A DNA stretch of 64,000 bases from positions 709,501 to 773,500 of the forward strand of contig NZ_JNLH01000001.1 of the NCBI RefSeq assembly GCF_000703005.1. The letters are read 5' to 3'. Each line of letters opens with the position of its first letter. Position 1 is the stretch's first letter. Below, one piece after another: positions 28,201-35,926 of the stretch. This DNA is from Pseudobutyrivibrio ruminis HUN009 (lineage in GTDB: Bacteria > Bacillota > Clostridia > Lachnospirales > Lachnospiraceae). The notes beneath the pieces were generated by a model that searched no databases, was not told the DNA's origin, and was given only the letters and a program-made list of their open reading frames with translations. Position numbers and translations under genes: made by a program.

Positions 28201-31200
28201 TGCAGCGCCGTAAGACTTTCCATCTGACTCTACTTTGCACATCCAATCTATATTGTAGGTCTTTGCAGAAACATCCTCCTGATTTACCCAAATAAGATTG
28301 TTTACAAGAGTTCCATCAGCTGTTGTATTGTCGTTAGTTGCGCTGGAAATTGAAACCTTGAGCTTTTCAAGGCTTGTTCCAACTGTATATGTTACAACCT
28401 TTGTACCAGTGTAATTTCCACCGGATTTTGCTGTGAATACTGCGTACTTTGTTCCAGCATCTGCTGAGATGTCCTTATTCTCTGCGGAATTCTCTGGGTC
28501 GTAATTATCGTAGTACTTAACTGTGTAATCGTCCTCAGTCAAATTTTTTCCATTGAATGTAAGCACTGGGGCATCAGGAGTCTTAGCAACATCCTTCACC
28601 CATGGATAGTTGTCAGCTATTCCAGTAACTGTTGCCTCATCAATGTTACGTGGCTGGATGTCGAAGTAAACTATCGCATTATTGTGCTCATAGCTTCCCA
28701 ATCCTGTAATTGAAAGGTATGGTGAGCTTGTTGTTGTTGATGTTGTGTAATCACCACTTTGAACATAAGCCTTAATAGCTGTGCCACTGTAGAATGAACT
28801 ATAATCAGAGCCCTTTTCCAAAAGTGTTCCTTCACTGTCATATACAGAGAATCCACATGCTACCTTCTTACCTGTATAGTATGTTTTAAAGTTATTATCA
28901 AGGTAATAATATCTTGTATATACCGTATATGTTGATCCGTCTTCGGCAGTCTCTTCTTTTGTTGTATCTAATGTAGATAATCTCTGAGCCTGATTCTGTC
29001 CGTTATCTCCTGTCACCCAAATATCAAAGCTAGAGGTGTTGCTTCCAATAGTGATTGGTATAGTAACGCTATCTTTCAAATTACCAGTAGATGTAGCTGA
29101 TAAAGTAATAAGATGTTTTCCTGGTGAAGGGTCATTTTCATATGAAACAGTAAAGTTATCTGTTGAAAGTGTTGTGTTTGTAGTTGGGTCAATTGACTCT
29201 TCAAATGTTGTTGTTCCATTTGTTGTTATAACAACCTTTACCGCTGGTTTCTTTACTTTTCCATCATACTTAAATGTTTGCTCAGTTACTAAACCTACTG
29301 TAACTCCATCTGAGTTTCCAGAGGCCATACTTGCTTTATTGATTGTGAATTTATATTTTGTTGAGCTGGTCAGCTCGCCAGTGTAATTGTTTAAACCGAC
29401 AATCTTATAAGTAGCTGTTCCTGCATTTACATTGTCACTGTATTCGATTGTGTAATCAGTGCCATATGTCAGGATAGTTGAACCATACTTCACCGTAATA
29501 TCTGCAGTTGCCGTTGTACTTGCAGTTGCCGGTGTTAATTCTATTTCTTTTCCAGTAAATGTCTTGGTAATGTTACTTTTTGTTGTTACGGTAACGTTTG
29601 ATAAAGGTAGTTTGTCTACAGTATATGTGGCTACTACAGGAGTTTGAGTTGCATAAGTTCCCAATCCTGTAACCTTGATATACTTTGTAGTTCCACTTGT
29701 AACATCATTAGTAAGTATTTGTGTACATGCAGAATCGTTGAATACCTCTACCTTATAATCTATATCTTTCGTCAATGTTGCTCCTGGAAGTAGCACTTTT
29801 ATATTTGGTGAGTTCTCACTTTCATTATAATTTGCATCTGTTGTTGCAAAGTATTTGCTAGTTTCTGCAGGATTGTAATATGTGCTATAGCCAGTTTTAT
29901 ATCCGTTGGATACAGTTCCATCATAGTTTGTGCCATCGCTAATACGAACAACCAAGTCATTAGCGTAGCATGGGATAATTACATAAGAGGATTGCTGATA
30001 TGTTGTGGCGTCAAAATTGATTCCTGTTCCTGTCACACGTACATATGGTGTGTCTGTTACTGCAGTATGATCTCCCACATAAGAAACCTTGTATTCTGCA
30101 TCAGAATTACTATCATCTGGTTTTGGTGCTGTAAGAAGAACATCTCCGATGTAAACATCGAAATCTTTTCCAGCAACTGGCTCTATTGCTGAACCCGTAT
30201 GGTCAAATGAATAATTGTTTTCTACTCCACCATGCTTCCACTTGATTGTGGTACTAGTCATGTTTGCCTTTTGGATAGTGAAATCCACCGATATACTACC
30301 TGTATATCCTGAAGTTGATTTCATAGTGAATGTGATGGTCTTAGTTCCGGCTGTAATAGGGCTAGAATCTGTACCACCTTTATCTGTAATCACATATGTT
30401 GCTGTGCCTTCATTAATAATTGTCTTATTCTGAACGCCATCACTATCATAGAACGCTACTTCTTGCCATACTCCTGAATCTGTTGTAAGAGCTTTAGGTA
30501 TTCCTGTGTAATAGGTATCCTTCAAATTGATACCTTTTGATGTCAATTTGGCTGTAAGTACCGTACTAACATCAACTCCTGTTAATGTCTTTTTCCATGT
30601 GAATGAGCCAGTATAGTTGCCTTGGCCTGTTATAGCTACTTCATAAGTAATACCTTTTTCTGTAGATGCTGGTGCTGATGTTGTAGCAGTAAAATCCTTA
30701 TTAAATACAGGTGCAACTCCCGAGTCTACAATCGCAGTTGTTCCTGTAATACTTGTAACCTCTCCATCTGTTACCACTAAATCAGCTGAAGCAAAGGCTG
30801 CATCAGTCAATGTTGCTGGTGTTATTGTAAATTCATTTGTAAATGTATAGGTTTGGCCGTTAATTGTATAGGTTGTGATGGCCTTTGCTTTTGATGTAGA
30901 AGTACTTGCATCTTCATTGTTTTCATAGTTTGTTTTTACTGTTGCGTCAGTACTTCCTCCGCTTACTGTAACTTCTGGCTCTATCGCCTTACCTGTATAG
31001 GTACTGGTTGTTGAAGCTAGTGAAACGCTAATAACGTTTACTGTAATATCTTTTGTATTTGTCGTTGTTGAATTAGTATAAGACGCACGTACTGTTGTCG
31101 TACCTGTTCCTGCAGCCGTCAACTTTCCGCTACTATCTACCTTAACAACATTTTCATTATCTGATGTCCATGAAACTGTTCTGCTAACTGTATTTCCATC

Positions 31201-32868
31201 AACATCTTTTATAATTGCTGATAGTGTATCAGTATCTCCTACAGCATAGTGATATATTTTCTGGTTATCCGCTTTTCCTGTAGAAGCTGTTATTGAATCA
31301 ATTGTATAAGTGTCTTCCGTTACATCAGTAAGCTCGATTGTATCGCCTTCTATTATGTAGAATATCTCGTCTTCTGCACCTTTTCTTGACCAGCTGCTTG
31401 TACCCTTTACATATGTAGGAGCACTATAGGTCGAATCCTTCTGAGTTCCATATCCAATGTTTACAAGGTCATTTGTTGAAGATACTACTATAGAAAACTT
31501 TTCCCCGGCCTGAATATAGCCTGAAGTAGAAGTTGGAAGCGTCAACTCCACTGTCATCCATCCAGTAGATGTTGGTGTTTCTTTATCAGTCTTTGTCGCT
31601 ACAGGTGTACCTGATGTTGGATTAGTTGTGCTAGTTAAATCCTTATATACTGTGGCTGTGAAATTAAATTCTTCAATACTGTCCACGTACATATCAAATC
31701 TAACTTTTTTTACACGTGTGTAAGCTTTAGTTGTAGGTGCAGTAAGAATAGTTGCAAAGTTTTGATATGACTGATAGCTTGCATACAAGTTTGAATTATG
31801 AGTACCTACTACATATATTGAGAAATGTTCTGCATCAAAACTAACATCCTCACCTGATACGTCAGTTGGGATTTCTGTTACTGTTTCCTGATCATCTTCA
31901 ATTCGATATGCTACGATTTCCTCGTCTGGAGTGTCGGCAAGCTCTGAGACACCTTCGAATGTAACTGAAACACTGTTGCCATCATCCTTTGGTTGATACT
32001 TGTCTCCATGACGGTCGTAAATATTGATATCAAATGCCTCGTAGGCTTCGAATGTACCTTCCTCGTCAACGTTCTCATTGACAATCTCACTCATTCTTGT
32101 AAGGGATTTAGTATAGACTGTAATCTTTGAGTTTCTAGGCATCATACCAGAAACAGTTACCTTTACTCCGTGGATTGTCTTTGAATATTCCTGCTGAACA
32201 AGGCTCATATCCTCGTACTCACAGTGAACACATACCCAATCTTCATCAAATTCGCAATCTTCTATTTCTTCTTCATCACACTTTGTGCAATGCTTTGTAT
32301 GTGTTCCATCTTCATTTGAAGTGTACTCCCACTCGTGGTCGCACTCTTCCTCTTCTGCTGGCTGCTCATATCCGCAGTGGATGCAGATTCCGTCTTCTCC
32401 GAATTCGCAGTCTTCTGTCTCACCCTTCTCTTCGCACTTTGTACAAACCCAAGTGTGTGTTCCGTCATTGTTAGACACAGCTTTCCAATCGTGCTCGCAC
32501 TCTTCCTCTTCTGCGTCCTCTTCCGGTTCTTCTATATTTTGGGAATCGTCTATATTTATTTCTTCTGAATTCGTTACTTCATCCGTGACTTCTGGGTCAG
32601 TTACTTCTGGCTCCACAACGTCCGGTTCTTCTACAACCGGTTCTGTCACTTCTTCCGTTACCTCTGGCTCAGGCGTAGCGGTATCCGCAGTTTCTCCTTC
32701 CGTAGTTTCTACGTCGGCTGCCGCCCCGTCGTCTTGGATGGTTTCTGTTACCATGTCCAAATCGCTATCAGCCAGTGATGAGAAATCATCTCCCATCATG
32801 GTTGTAAGTAGCAACATGGCTAGCAAGAATGCCATCATCCTTTTCAAGATATTCATGCTGTTGTTCAT
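22264..32868 (-). CDS. Giant secreted repeat protein (3534 residues), probable adhesin
   Basis: The product has a signal peptide (about 1-34), an acidic Glu/Pro/Val/Thr stretch (40-120) and two Cys/His repeats (124-218). After a beta domain and a Big_2-like Ig domain (SWTSDNENVVKVDSSGKL), it runs through some thirty beta modules of 80-100 residues. These follow the pattern YTG-x-I-x-P...L-x-x-GTDYTV-x-Y-x-[DN]N...VTGxGNYxG, as in MBG/YDG-type domains. It ends in fibronectin-III-like modules (TTYTFTGLTGSTTYRVSATA). There is no sorting signal or C-terminal helix, so it is released or held non-covalently. The ATG at 32868 follows AGGGG. A sigma-28-type promoter precedes it. Adhesin is an inference from architecture. 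Confidence 0.85.
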   Translation of the reverse strand: MNNSMNILKRMMAFLLAMLLLTTMMGDDFSSLADSDLDMVTETIQDDGAAADVETTEGETADTATPEPEVTEEVTEPVVEEPDVVEPEVTDPEVTDEVTNSEEINIDDSQNIEEPEEDAEEEECEHDWKAVSNNDGTHTWVCTKCEEKGETEDCEFGEDGICIHCGYEQPAEEEECDHEWEYTSNEDGTHTKHCTKCDEEEIEDCEFDEDWVCVHCEYEDMSLVQQEYSKTIHGVKVTVSGMMPRNSKITVYTKSLTRMSEIVNENVDEEGTFEAYEAFDINIYDRHGDKYQPKDDGNSVSVTFEGVSELADTPDEEIVAYRIEDDQETVTEIPTDVSGEDVSFDAEHFSIYVVGTHNSNLYASYQSYQNFATILTAPTTKAYTRVKKVRFDMYVDSIEEFNFTATVYKDLTSTTNPTSGTPVATKTDKETPTSTGWMTVELTLPTSTSGYIQAGEKFSIVVSSTNDLVNIGYGTQKDSTYSAPTYVKGTSSWSRKGAEDEIFYIIEGDTIELTDVTEDTYTIDSITASTGKADNQKIYHYAVGDTDTLSAIIKDVDGNTVSRTVSWTSDNENVVKVDSSGKLTAAGTGTTTVRASYTNSTTTNTKDITVNVISVSLASTTSTYTGKAIEPEVTVSGGSTDATVKTNYENNEDASTSTSKAKAITTYTINGQTYTFTNEFTITPATLTDAAFASADLVVTDGEVTSITGTTAIVDSGVAPVFNKDFTATTSAPASTEKGITYEVAITGQGNYTGSFTWKKTLTGVDVSTVLTAKLTSKGINLKDTYYTGIPKALTTDSGVWQEVAFYDSDGVQNKTIINEGTATYVITDKGGTDSSPITAGTKTITFTMKSTSGYTGSISVDFTIQKANMTSTTIKWKHGGVENNYSFDHTGSAIEPVAGKDFDVYIGDVLLTAPKPDDSNSDAEYKVSYVGDHTAVTDTPYVRVTGTGINFDATTYQQSSYVIIPCYANDLVVRISDGTNYDGTVSNGYKTGYSTYYNPAETSKYFATTDANYNESENSPNIKVLLPGATLTKDIDYKVEVFNDSACTQILTNDVTSGTTKYIKVTGLGTYATQTPVVATYTVDKLPLSNVTVTTKSNITKTFTGKEIELTPATASTTATADITVKYGSTILTYGTDYTIEYSDNVNAGTATYKIVGLNNYTGELTSSTKYKFTINKASMASGNSDGVTVGLVTEQTFKYDGKVKKPAVKVVITTNGTTTFEESIDPTTNTTLSTDNFTVSYENDPSPGKHLITLSATSTGNLKDSVTIPITIGSNTSSFDIWVTGDNGQNQAQRLSTLDTTKEETAEDGSTYTVYTRYYYLDNNFKTYYTGKKVACGFSVYDSEGTLLEKGSDYSSFYSGTAIKAYVQSGDYTTSTTTSSPYLSITGLGSYEHNNAIVYFDIQPRNIDEATVTGIADNYPWVKDVAKTPDAPVLTFNGKNLTEDDYTVKYYDNYDPENSAENKDISADAGTKYAVFTAKSGGNYTGTKVVTYTVGTSLEKLKVSISSATNDNTTADGTLVNNLIWVNQEDVSAKTYNIDWMCKVESDGKSYGAAPVITLFDSTGTVIDESKYKVEESSSKYGTDNTKKEFYNSREGDDTEYNVITYTVTPRDKEGYFGEPVVIKYRINPQPFAGGRVMQNAEKLNDQQQYTGADITVNPAYVFTYKYQLKDTPLSKIVDGYSCELVAGTDFKPASLEIGKNVGDNKSVTVQGTGNFIGDRNIPISIVQGDVRVWAVYNGKEEEITSKLVEDTTTTETDDYIVDLGGIYSYKEGENQCPEIYVTPTALEGKENALGTADCVIAYPADQTSADGNDKLITVDVNKNGNTSSNFKTKKITVKYKIKTNEITGFYGTMSDVTYTQTTLNLNAINTLIDTNKVDVHLYETKGGKELTRGTDYEIIDVETTSLPSYQTSYLTVKGLNTYSGTEKIYFNIVLDLTSTTGSNSLASVSFASSRNLLVNEDTIVPTIKYKTLNSTEYDGTIPTTISIGGKDEPTYSIARTNPGEPGEDPAVSVTGQYLCVNTAAHVLAADGSEIYFLADLATYSGISLKTTTIEYTGSVLDPTTLFNGLLGNAGSADTNGDYTISYNYKKTSSATETSNPSDAKEVGVYNVVVTATDNSKYYAKDSNTGTRFTFYIKYNLTNATIKIYDEANNEITETSYTGSAFSIVDHVKVFVKDTSEASKTKVIYHKASSLDSNAYISVTPATVTNIDTYTIKAQKVTGYDDVVYGEKSVTFDVSGVSLKTKGTFTITTPDDGFIYTGSGIEPKVTGTVDVGGTPKTLTEGKDFSVTYYNNTNATNGGDKAYIGITGLGSYKCPTFYPDSLKFEIEKLDLSDTDHVVVEVEDATYSGYFLDPTTGGDKVKLTPDYAVYYVDKANGIKNKLQVQTGTTSTGDYYAPGVVDGSFYSNNTVAANSTDTDAPKLTVTAGASGNTKNSASGTFNIKKLDLNSGSVSFAQKTAEYTGGEIDVANIVKMTTSYTDASGNVVTVPLTQKGAYQAVDDAKCDYSVTIKKGNTNITNGKVTEAGTYTIEISGLNSCESKITDTFTVTERSLSSNYHYYYSAGNGFQGTWTYKSDLDTNTTTAEPGYITTGGLKDSAGNITDTLTIMVYDVVTKDANGGVNVPKIAITDVYKGAGTNGADVTYELVENKDFTLSVENAKDTGSAEWSATVTDDKHAPVASTSPKVIITGTGTYTGTLELPFNIGKNLNNLGITVTYRYGSNTYEYNTSENNSEKFKDQWTYDYDSKAHKPVVVSVGSISAKNYTVTYTDESGNTDACINAGYKKVVITGEGDYCGTITQTYKVNKRKISDSTTSLFETQNPMQSSDGMLQFTISGTNLSRMTADDVQTYLVDTGKIKTTDTDNQTKFVGYYYTTYDGATVKPTVKIEDLGLNTVVDNTKDVKITYEPDCGTASTFIYEGSTLKYTTSTINIEFRTDNDAENIGNYYAPTNPITFTIKFIILEDALNDFDVKFVNGTDDNMYDYADGDEIKPEVTVFNTKRELELGTDYTLKYDDNVMPGKATVTVTGIGNYSGDKSLNFYITGDLSKTSVYYYDENKNFVKAGDDIGPVQTYHGEGITKGDPQMYLVLERDGGNPEDEKLTYDVEYSCVKSDSDTRTGEVTYRGITDASKDIYWSGDKKVTFNVDFDISNIGITNYKSEYQYTGYPIIPDFKLDYSESVASITSIEYKRDGKTITYTGDGETVTEAPDFVEPGTIEATINYEVNGEAGSKTIKYKITPRNVSVAESDTSYCTVVLASEQRYTGLSVIPSYTIFITSYNLQTDKKQIFKKLVEYNSETGVGDYEISYPNKVYSTSNEDCTFTLTGKGGRLTGTYTKNYTIKLQSVANLVVTSKTSESISVEWVRDIFSDGTTLTLEKINSSGDYEVIKIAGAAKSTTYTFTGLTGSTTYRVSATAYANAPDGTTLHSKAETVETTTDISTSSFDANSYETGNATLTWSTTGNVTIYYIYRAEDETSEGKLVAILPASTGAYTNTKLTSGQTYYYHIDGYGRVNGVRQKITESEHKPVTIK
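32221..32499 (-). repeat. Tandem Cys/His repeats in the N-terminus of the giant protein
   Basis: Two units (about residues 124-167 and 176-218) share the order C-x-H-[DE]-W ... DGTHT ... C-T-K-C ... E-D-C-E-F ... C-[IV]-H-C. The paired CxxC motifs suggest zinc binding or disulfides on a secreted protein. The repeat is clear; the ligand is inferred. Confidence 0.8.
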
Positions 32869-32936
32869 AGGCCAATTCCCCTTTTCTCGTGCTTTTTGCA
32901 CGCAAAAATAGACGTAAATATAGTTTTACGATTTCA

Positions 32937-32964
32937 TTATCGGCACTTCTTATTATTAACTTTA
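32937..32964 (-). promoter_or_regulatory. Sigma-28-type promoter of the giant gene
   Basis: The minus strand reads TAAA, 16 bases, then a perfect GCCGATAA, about 70 bases before the giant-gene start. The extended -35 TAAAGTTA also fits. The consensus is TAAA-N15-GCCGATAA, so the spacer is one base long. Confidence 0.75.
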
Positions 32965-33000
32965 GCCTGTTTCCGGAAAAAATATGTTAATTTAATGTGA

Positions 33001-33030
33001 AAATAGCGCCCTTTGCGGGCGCTAAAATCT
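33001..33030 (-). terminator. Terminator of the flagellin gene
   Basis: AGCGCCC and GGGCGCT form a stem with a short loop followed by ATTTTC on the minus strand, about 45 bases past the flagellin stop. It separates flagellin from the giant gene. Confidence 0.72.
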
Positions 33031-33069
33031 GAATTTTTTATGTATGGATTTTTGAATTGTGTATTTACT

Positions 33070-34944
33070 CTAAAACTGAAGTAAAGCCATAACTCCATCG
33101 GTGCTGGAATTTGCTTGTGCAAGCATTGATTCTCCGGCCTGAGCAAGGATTTTATCCTTGGACAAAGACACCATTTCATCAGCCATATCTGCGTCTCGTA
33201 TTCTGGACTCTGCCGCATCTGTATTTTCCACTACATTATCCAAATTTTTGATGGTGTGTTCCAGGCGATTTTGCATTGCCCCGAAGTAGCTGCGGACGCC
33301 GCTGACCAAACGGATGGCATTGCCAAACTCATCAATTGCAGAAGTTGCTGTATCTTCAGTGAGCACTTCTGTAGTGTCGATTGTAAGTGCCTGACAGCTC
33401 ATGTTGTAAAGTCGAATTTCCAGCTTATTTGTCTGGTCAGCATCTGTTCCCAAGTGAAGAGCAACATTGGCTGTTCCGCCAGGCATTGTGTTTTCAAGCT
33501 TGCTATACTTCTTTTCAACGTTTGTTATACGTATTGGCTGAGTATCCTTATCTGCTGTATCACCAAGGATTGCTGTTCCACCAATCTTTAAATCATCTGC
33601 AATGAGGGAGCCTGCGCCACCCAGACTGTTGTATGCTAGCTGGCGTACAAACTCTACTGCGCTAAGCTTATCTGGCTTTTCTCCAAAAGCTGCGGTGGAA
33701 CCTGTGTTGATGGCATTTACTATGCTGCTAACATCAACCCCTGTTTGGCTAGCAACTACTGAGCTAAAGCTATCATCCTGCTTTTCTATCAGTGCGCCAA
33801 ATATTTTATCCGCTCCACTTCTCAGATTTCCTGCAGATACTTCGTTTCCATCAGCGGCAAGATAGCTGGCGTAAGCTGATGCCAAATATCCATGGCCGTA
33901 TGGGCGACTATCCACTGTATAATCTCCGCCTTGGCTTAGATATGCAGCAATTGCAGAATCCTGACTTGTGTCCGTGGCACTTGTTAAACTTTTTGCCCGG
34001 TTTATGAGACTATCGTTCCATCCGGTTGTGAAACCACCTCCGGCCAACTGTGCTGTGCCTTCCACAAACCACTTTGGCATGTCGCTTGCAGAGCCATCGC
34101 GGCCATACATGCCGCTTGGCATTACTACGTCCATGACGCCATGCATAGTCTCATGAGCGATTGTACTTTCCAGTTCTTGTATCTGACTTTCCGTAAGATT
34201 CAGTGATGGAAAATCCGCCTCGTCCACAGTCATGCCGAGGGAACCTGATACAAATTCTTGCTTCGAACCGTAGATTCTGAATCTTGCACCCATATATGCA
34301 AGTGTTCCGTATACTCCGTCTATGTATTCGATTGAAAGCTTTGTGTCATATGGTGTTTTATCAGTGGCTGCCAGCTCATTTACCTTGCTTCCAATGGATG
34401 GAAATGCAGACAAAATCTGACTTACTGCGTTTGGGAAATACTCATCAGATATCTTTGTAGCTAGCTTTTCAACTGCTGTTGCCTGGCTTGATGACGCAGT
34501 AATAGACTTTAGCTTTGGCACATAGCCGTCCTTACTAAAGATTGGTATATCATTAAATTTTGTTCTTGCGGTAATGGAATTGATTTCGTCTTTAAGCTTG
34601 ATGATTTCAGCGTTGATATTCTTGCGGTCGCTATCTGACAAAGTTCCGTTTGCTGCCTGAACAGCAAGCTCATTGCTTCTTTGAAGCATATCGTGAACTT
34701 CATTTAGCGCGCCATCTGCGATTTGAACCATAGATATTCCGTCGCCACTGTTTGTTGATGCTTGATTCAATCCACGTATCTGGCGACGCATTTTTTCTGA
34801 AATAGAAAGACCTGCAGCATCATCTGCTGCACGATTAATGCGATATCCACTGGAAAGCTTTTCCATGCTCTTTCCAAGAGAATCACTTGTTAAGTTGTAC
34901 ATACGGCTAGAGTTACTAGCGTTTGTATTGTGCTGGATTACCAT
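33070..34944 (-). CDS. Flagellin with embedded metallopeptidase domain (flagellinolysin)
   Basis: The 624-residue protein has complete flagellin ends: N-terminal D0/D1 (1-140; LSSGYRINRAADDAAGLSIS) and C-terminal D1/D0 (about 530-624; ESRIRDADMADEMVSLSK). Between them, where flagellins usually vary, lies a gluzincin-like domain with His264-Glu265-x-x-His268 in TIAHETMHGVM and a downstream Glu295 in KWFVEGTAQL as likely third zinc ligand. This is the architecture of flagellinolysins, described in Clostridium, whose filaments cleave protein. Its sigma-28 promoter and AGGGG ribosome binding site support expression as filament protein. Substrate is unknown. It is probably not the only flagellin of the organism, but no other is in the window. 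Confidence 0.93.
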   Translation of the reverse strand: MVIQHNTNASNSSRMYNLTSDSLGKSMEKLSSGYRINRAADDAAGLSISEKMRRQIRGLNQASTNSGDGISMVQIADGALNEVHDMLQRSNELAVQAANGTLSDSDRKNINAEIIKLKDEINSITARTKFNDIPIFSKDGYVPKLKSITASSSQATAVEKLATKISDEYFPNAVSQILSAFPSIGSKVNELAATDKTPYDTKLSIEYIDGVYGTLAYMGARFRIYGSKQEFVSGSLGMTVDEADFPSLNLTESQIQELESTIAHETMHGVMDVVMPSGMYGRDGSASDMPKWFVEGTAQLAGGGFTTGWNDSLINRAKSLTSATDTSQDSAIAAYLSQGGDYTVDSRPYGHGYLASAYASYLAADGNEVSAGNLRSGADKIFGALIEKQDDSFSSVVASQTGVDVSSIVNAINTGSTAAFGEKPDKLSAVEFVRQLAYNSLGGAGSLIADDLKIGGTAILGDTADKDTQPIRITNVEKKYSKLENTMPGGTANVALHLGTDADQTNKLEIRLYNMSCQALTIDTTEVLTEDTATSAIDEFGNAIRLVSGVRSYFGAMQNRLEHTIKNLDNVVENTDAAESRIRDADMADEMVSLSKDKILAQAGESMLAQANSSTDGVMALLQF

Positions 34945-34997
34945 TAATCATTCCCCTATGTCTTGTATTTCAGGTAATTTTTCTCGTTACAATGATT

Positions 34998-35024
34998 ATG
35001 TCGGCAATGTCACACAATACTTTA
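34998..35024 (-). promoter_or_regulatory. Sigma-28 promoter of the flagellin gene
   Basis: The minus strand reads TAAAGTAT, 11 bases, GCCGACAT (that is TAAA-N15-GCCGACAT), about 55 bases before the ATG. It starts four bases past the fic stop codon, separating flagellin from the toxin-antitoxin pair. Confidence 0.85.
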
Positions 35025-35027
35025 TCC

Positions 35028-35642
35028 CTATTTTATATCTACCAGGCATTTATACAAAAGCTCCTCGAATGGACCGTAGTTCAGGACGGAGCTTTCTTTG
35101 CTGGCCAGAATCATGTCATTTTTAGTTGTTTTAGAAAAATCGATATCGAAATGGTTGCTGTTTTTACAGATGTATTCGATGAATACGCGCTGGGCGCGGC
35201 CGTTTCCCTCGCGGAAAGGATGAATCATGTTTATCTCTCCAATCAAGTAGGCCAGCTTTCTTGCCATTTCTTCTTTATCATCAATATCCTTCAGATAGTT
35301 GTTGGCAATTATCCAATCATGGACCTTTTTAAATTCTATTTCTATGAATTGCGTCAGGCAAAAGATCGTGCCCTTTGAAATATCCACGGTGCGAATCTTG
35401 CCCGCCCACTCGTAAATATCCTGGAACAAGTACCGATGAATGGCACAAAGATGTTGCAAAGAAAAATCCCCAGGAATTGGGCGCTGGCTGATTTCAAAGT
35501 ACCGCGCGGAGCTAAGCTCCTGTTCTGCTTTAAAGAGCTGCTCCTTGTCGTGTATATCAAGTTTGTTTTTGAGAATGTGAGTGTGGGGATAACAATACTG
35601 ACCGTTATCCTCGTACTCATAGCGGTAATATTCATCCATCAT
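35028..35642 (-). CDS. Fic-family AMP-transferase toxin
   Basis: The 204-residue protein carries an intact Fic motif HPFREGNGR (141-149) with the catalytic His141 and the anion-binding loop. The flap region (KGTIFCLTQFIEIEF) lies upstream, as in VbhT-type enzymes. Such Fic proteins transfer AMP to targets such as gyrase and topoisomerase IV subunits unless held by a small antitoxin. The antitoxin gene ends four bases upstream, so this is a VbhA-VbhT-like class I pair. No secretion or fused domain is present, so it acts inside the cell. Confidence 0.9.
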   Translation of the reverse strand: MMDEYYRYEYEDNGQYCYPHTHILKNKLDIHDKEQLFKAEQELSSARYFEISQRPIPGDFSLQHLCAIHRYLFQDIYEWAGKIRTVDISKGTIFCLTQFIEIEFKKVHDWIIANNYLKDIDDKEEMARKLAYLIGEINMIHPFREGNGRAQRVFIEYICKNSNHFDIDFSKTTKNDMILASKESSVLNYGPFEELLYKCLVDIK

Positions 35643-35646
35643 AGGC

Positions 35647-35811
35647 TTATCCTACTGAAACATACCTAGATGTAATCTCGCGGACCACATCCTCCACATC
35701 AATCTCTTTTTCAATGATCATTCTCCCACGTTCAAGCTCCAGCGGTGTGAGTATCATGTCCTCCATTGCAAACGAGGCAGAGACGCTAGCTATCTTCTCA
35801 TCTGTAGACAT
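35647..35811 (-). CDS. VbhA-like antitoxin of the Fic pair
   Basis: The 54-residue helical protein contains the inhibitory sequence SFAMED (Ser13 to Glu17), matching the SxxxE(G/N) motif in which Glu blocks ATP binding in the Fic pocket. The last position is Asp instead of Gly or Asn. The C-terminal pattern (G-x-x-x...VEDVVREITSRY) is typical of VbhA. The ATG at 35811 is chosen because AAGGAG lies six bases upstream; an in-frame start 42 bases earlier would put this site inside the gene. Confidence 0.78.
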   Translation of the reverse strand: MSTDEKIASVSASFAMEDMILTPLELERGRMIIEKEIDVEDVVREITSRYVSVG

Positions 35812-35926
35812 TAATCTCTCCTTATTTATCGGATTAAAAACCATATTTTTCACCTATTATTCCGAAACGATTGTTAATTGGTGGTTAATCTATGGCTCTA
35901 TTATATCACATTTTTTAATTGTTTTG

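Noticed and set aside
22264..32868. CRISPR array or DNA-level tandem repeats within the giant gene
   Set aside because: The repeats are diverged protein modules of 80-100 residues with no identical DNA units or regular spacers.
32285..32911. 208-residue open frame on the plus strand rich in Ser, Val and Thr
   Set aside because: It is the reverse of the acidic, repetitive N-terminus of the giant gene, has no ribosome binding site, and the opposite frame has a signal peptide and domains.
32937..33218. 93-residue minus-strand frame at the flagellin 3' end
   Set aside because: It overlaps the conserved flagellin D0 codons in another frame and runs through the terminator and sigma-28 promoter.
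34145..34160. Assembly artefact or gene fusion as the cause of HETMH within flagellin
   Set aside because: The frame is open throughout and both flagellin ends are conserved, the known layout of flagellinolysins.
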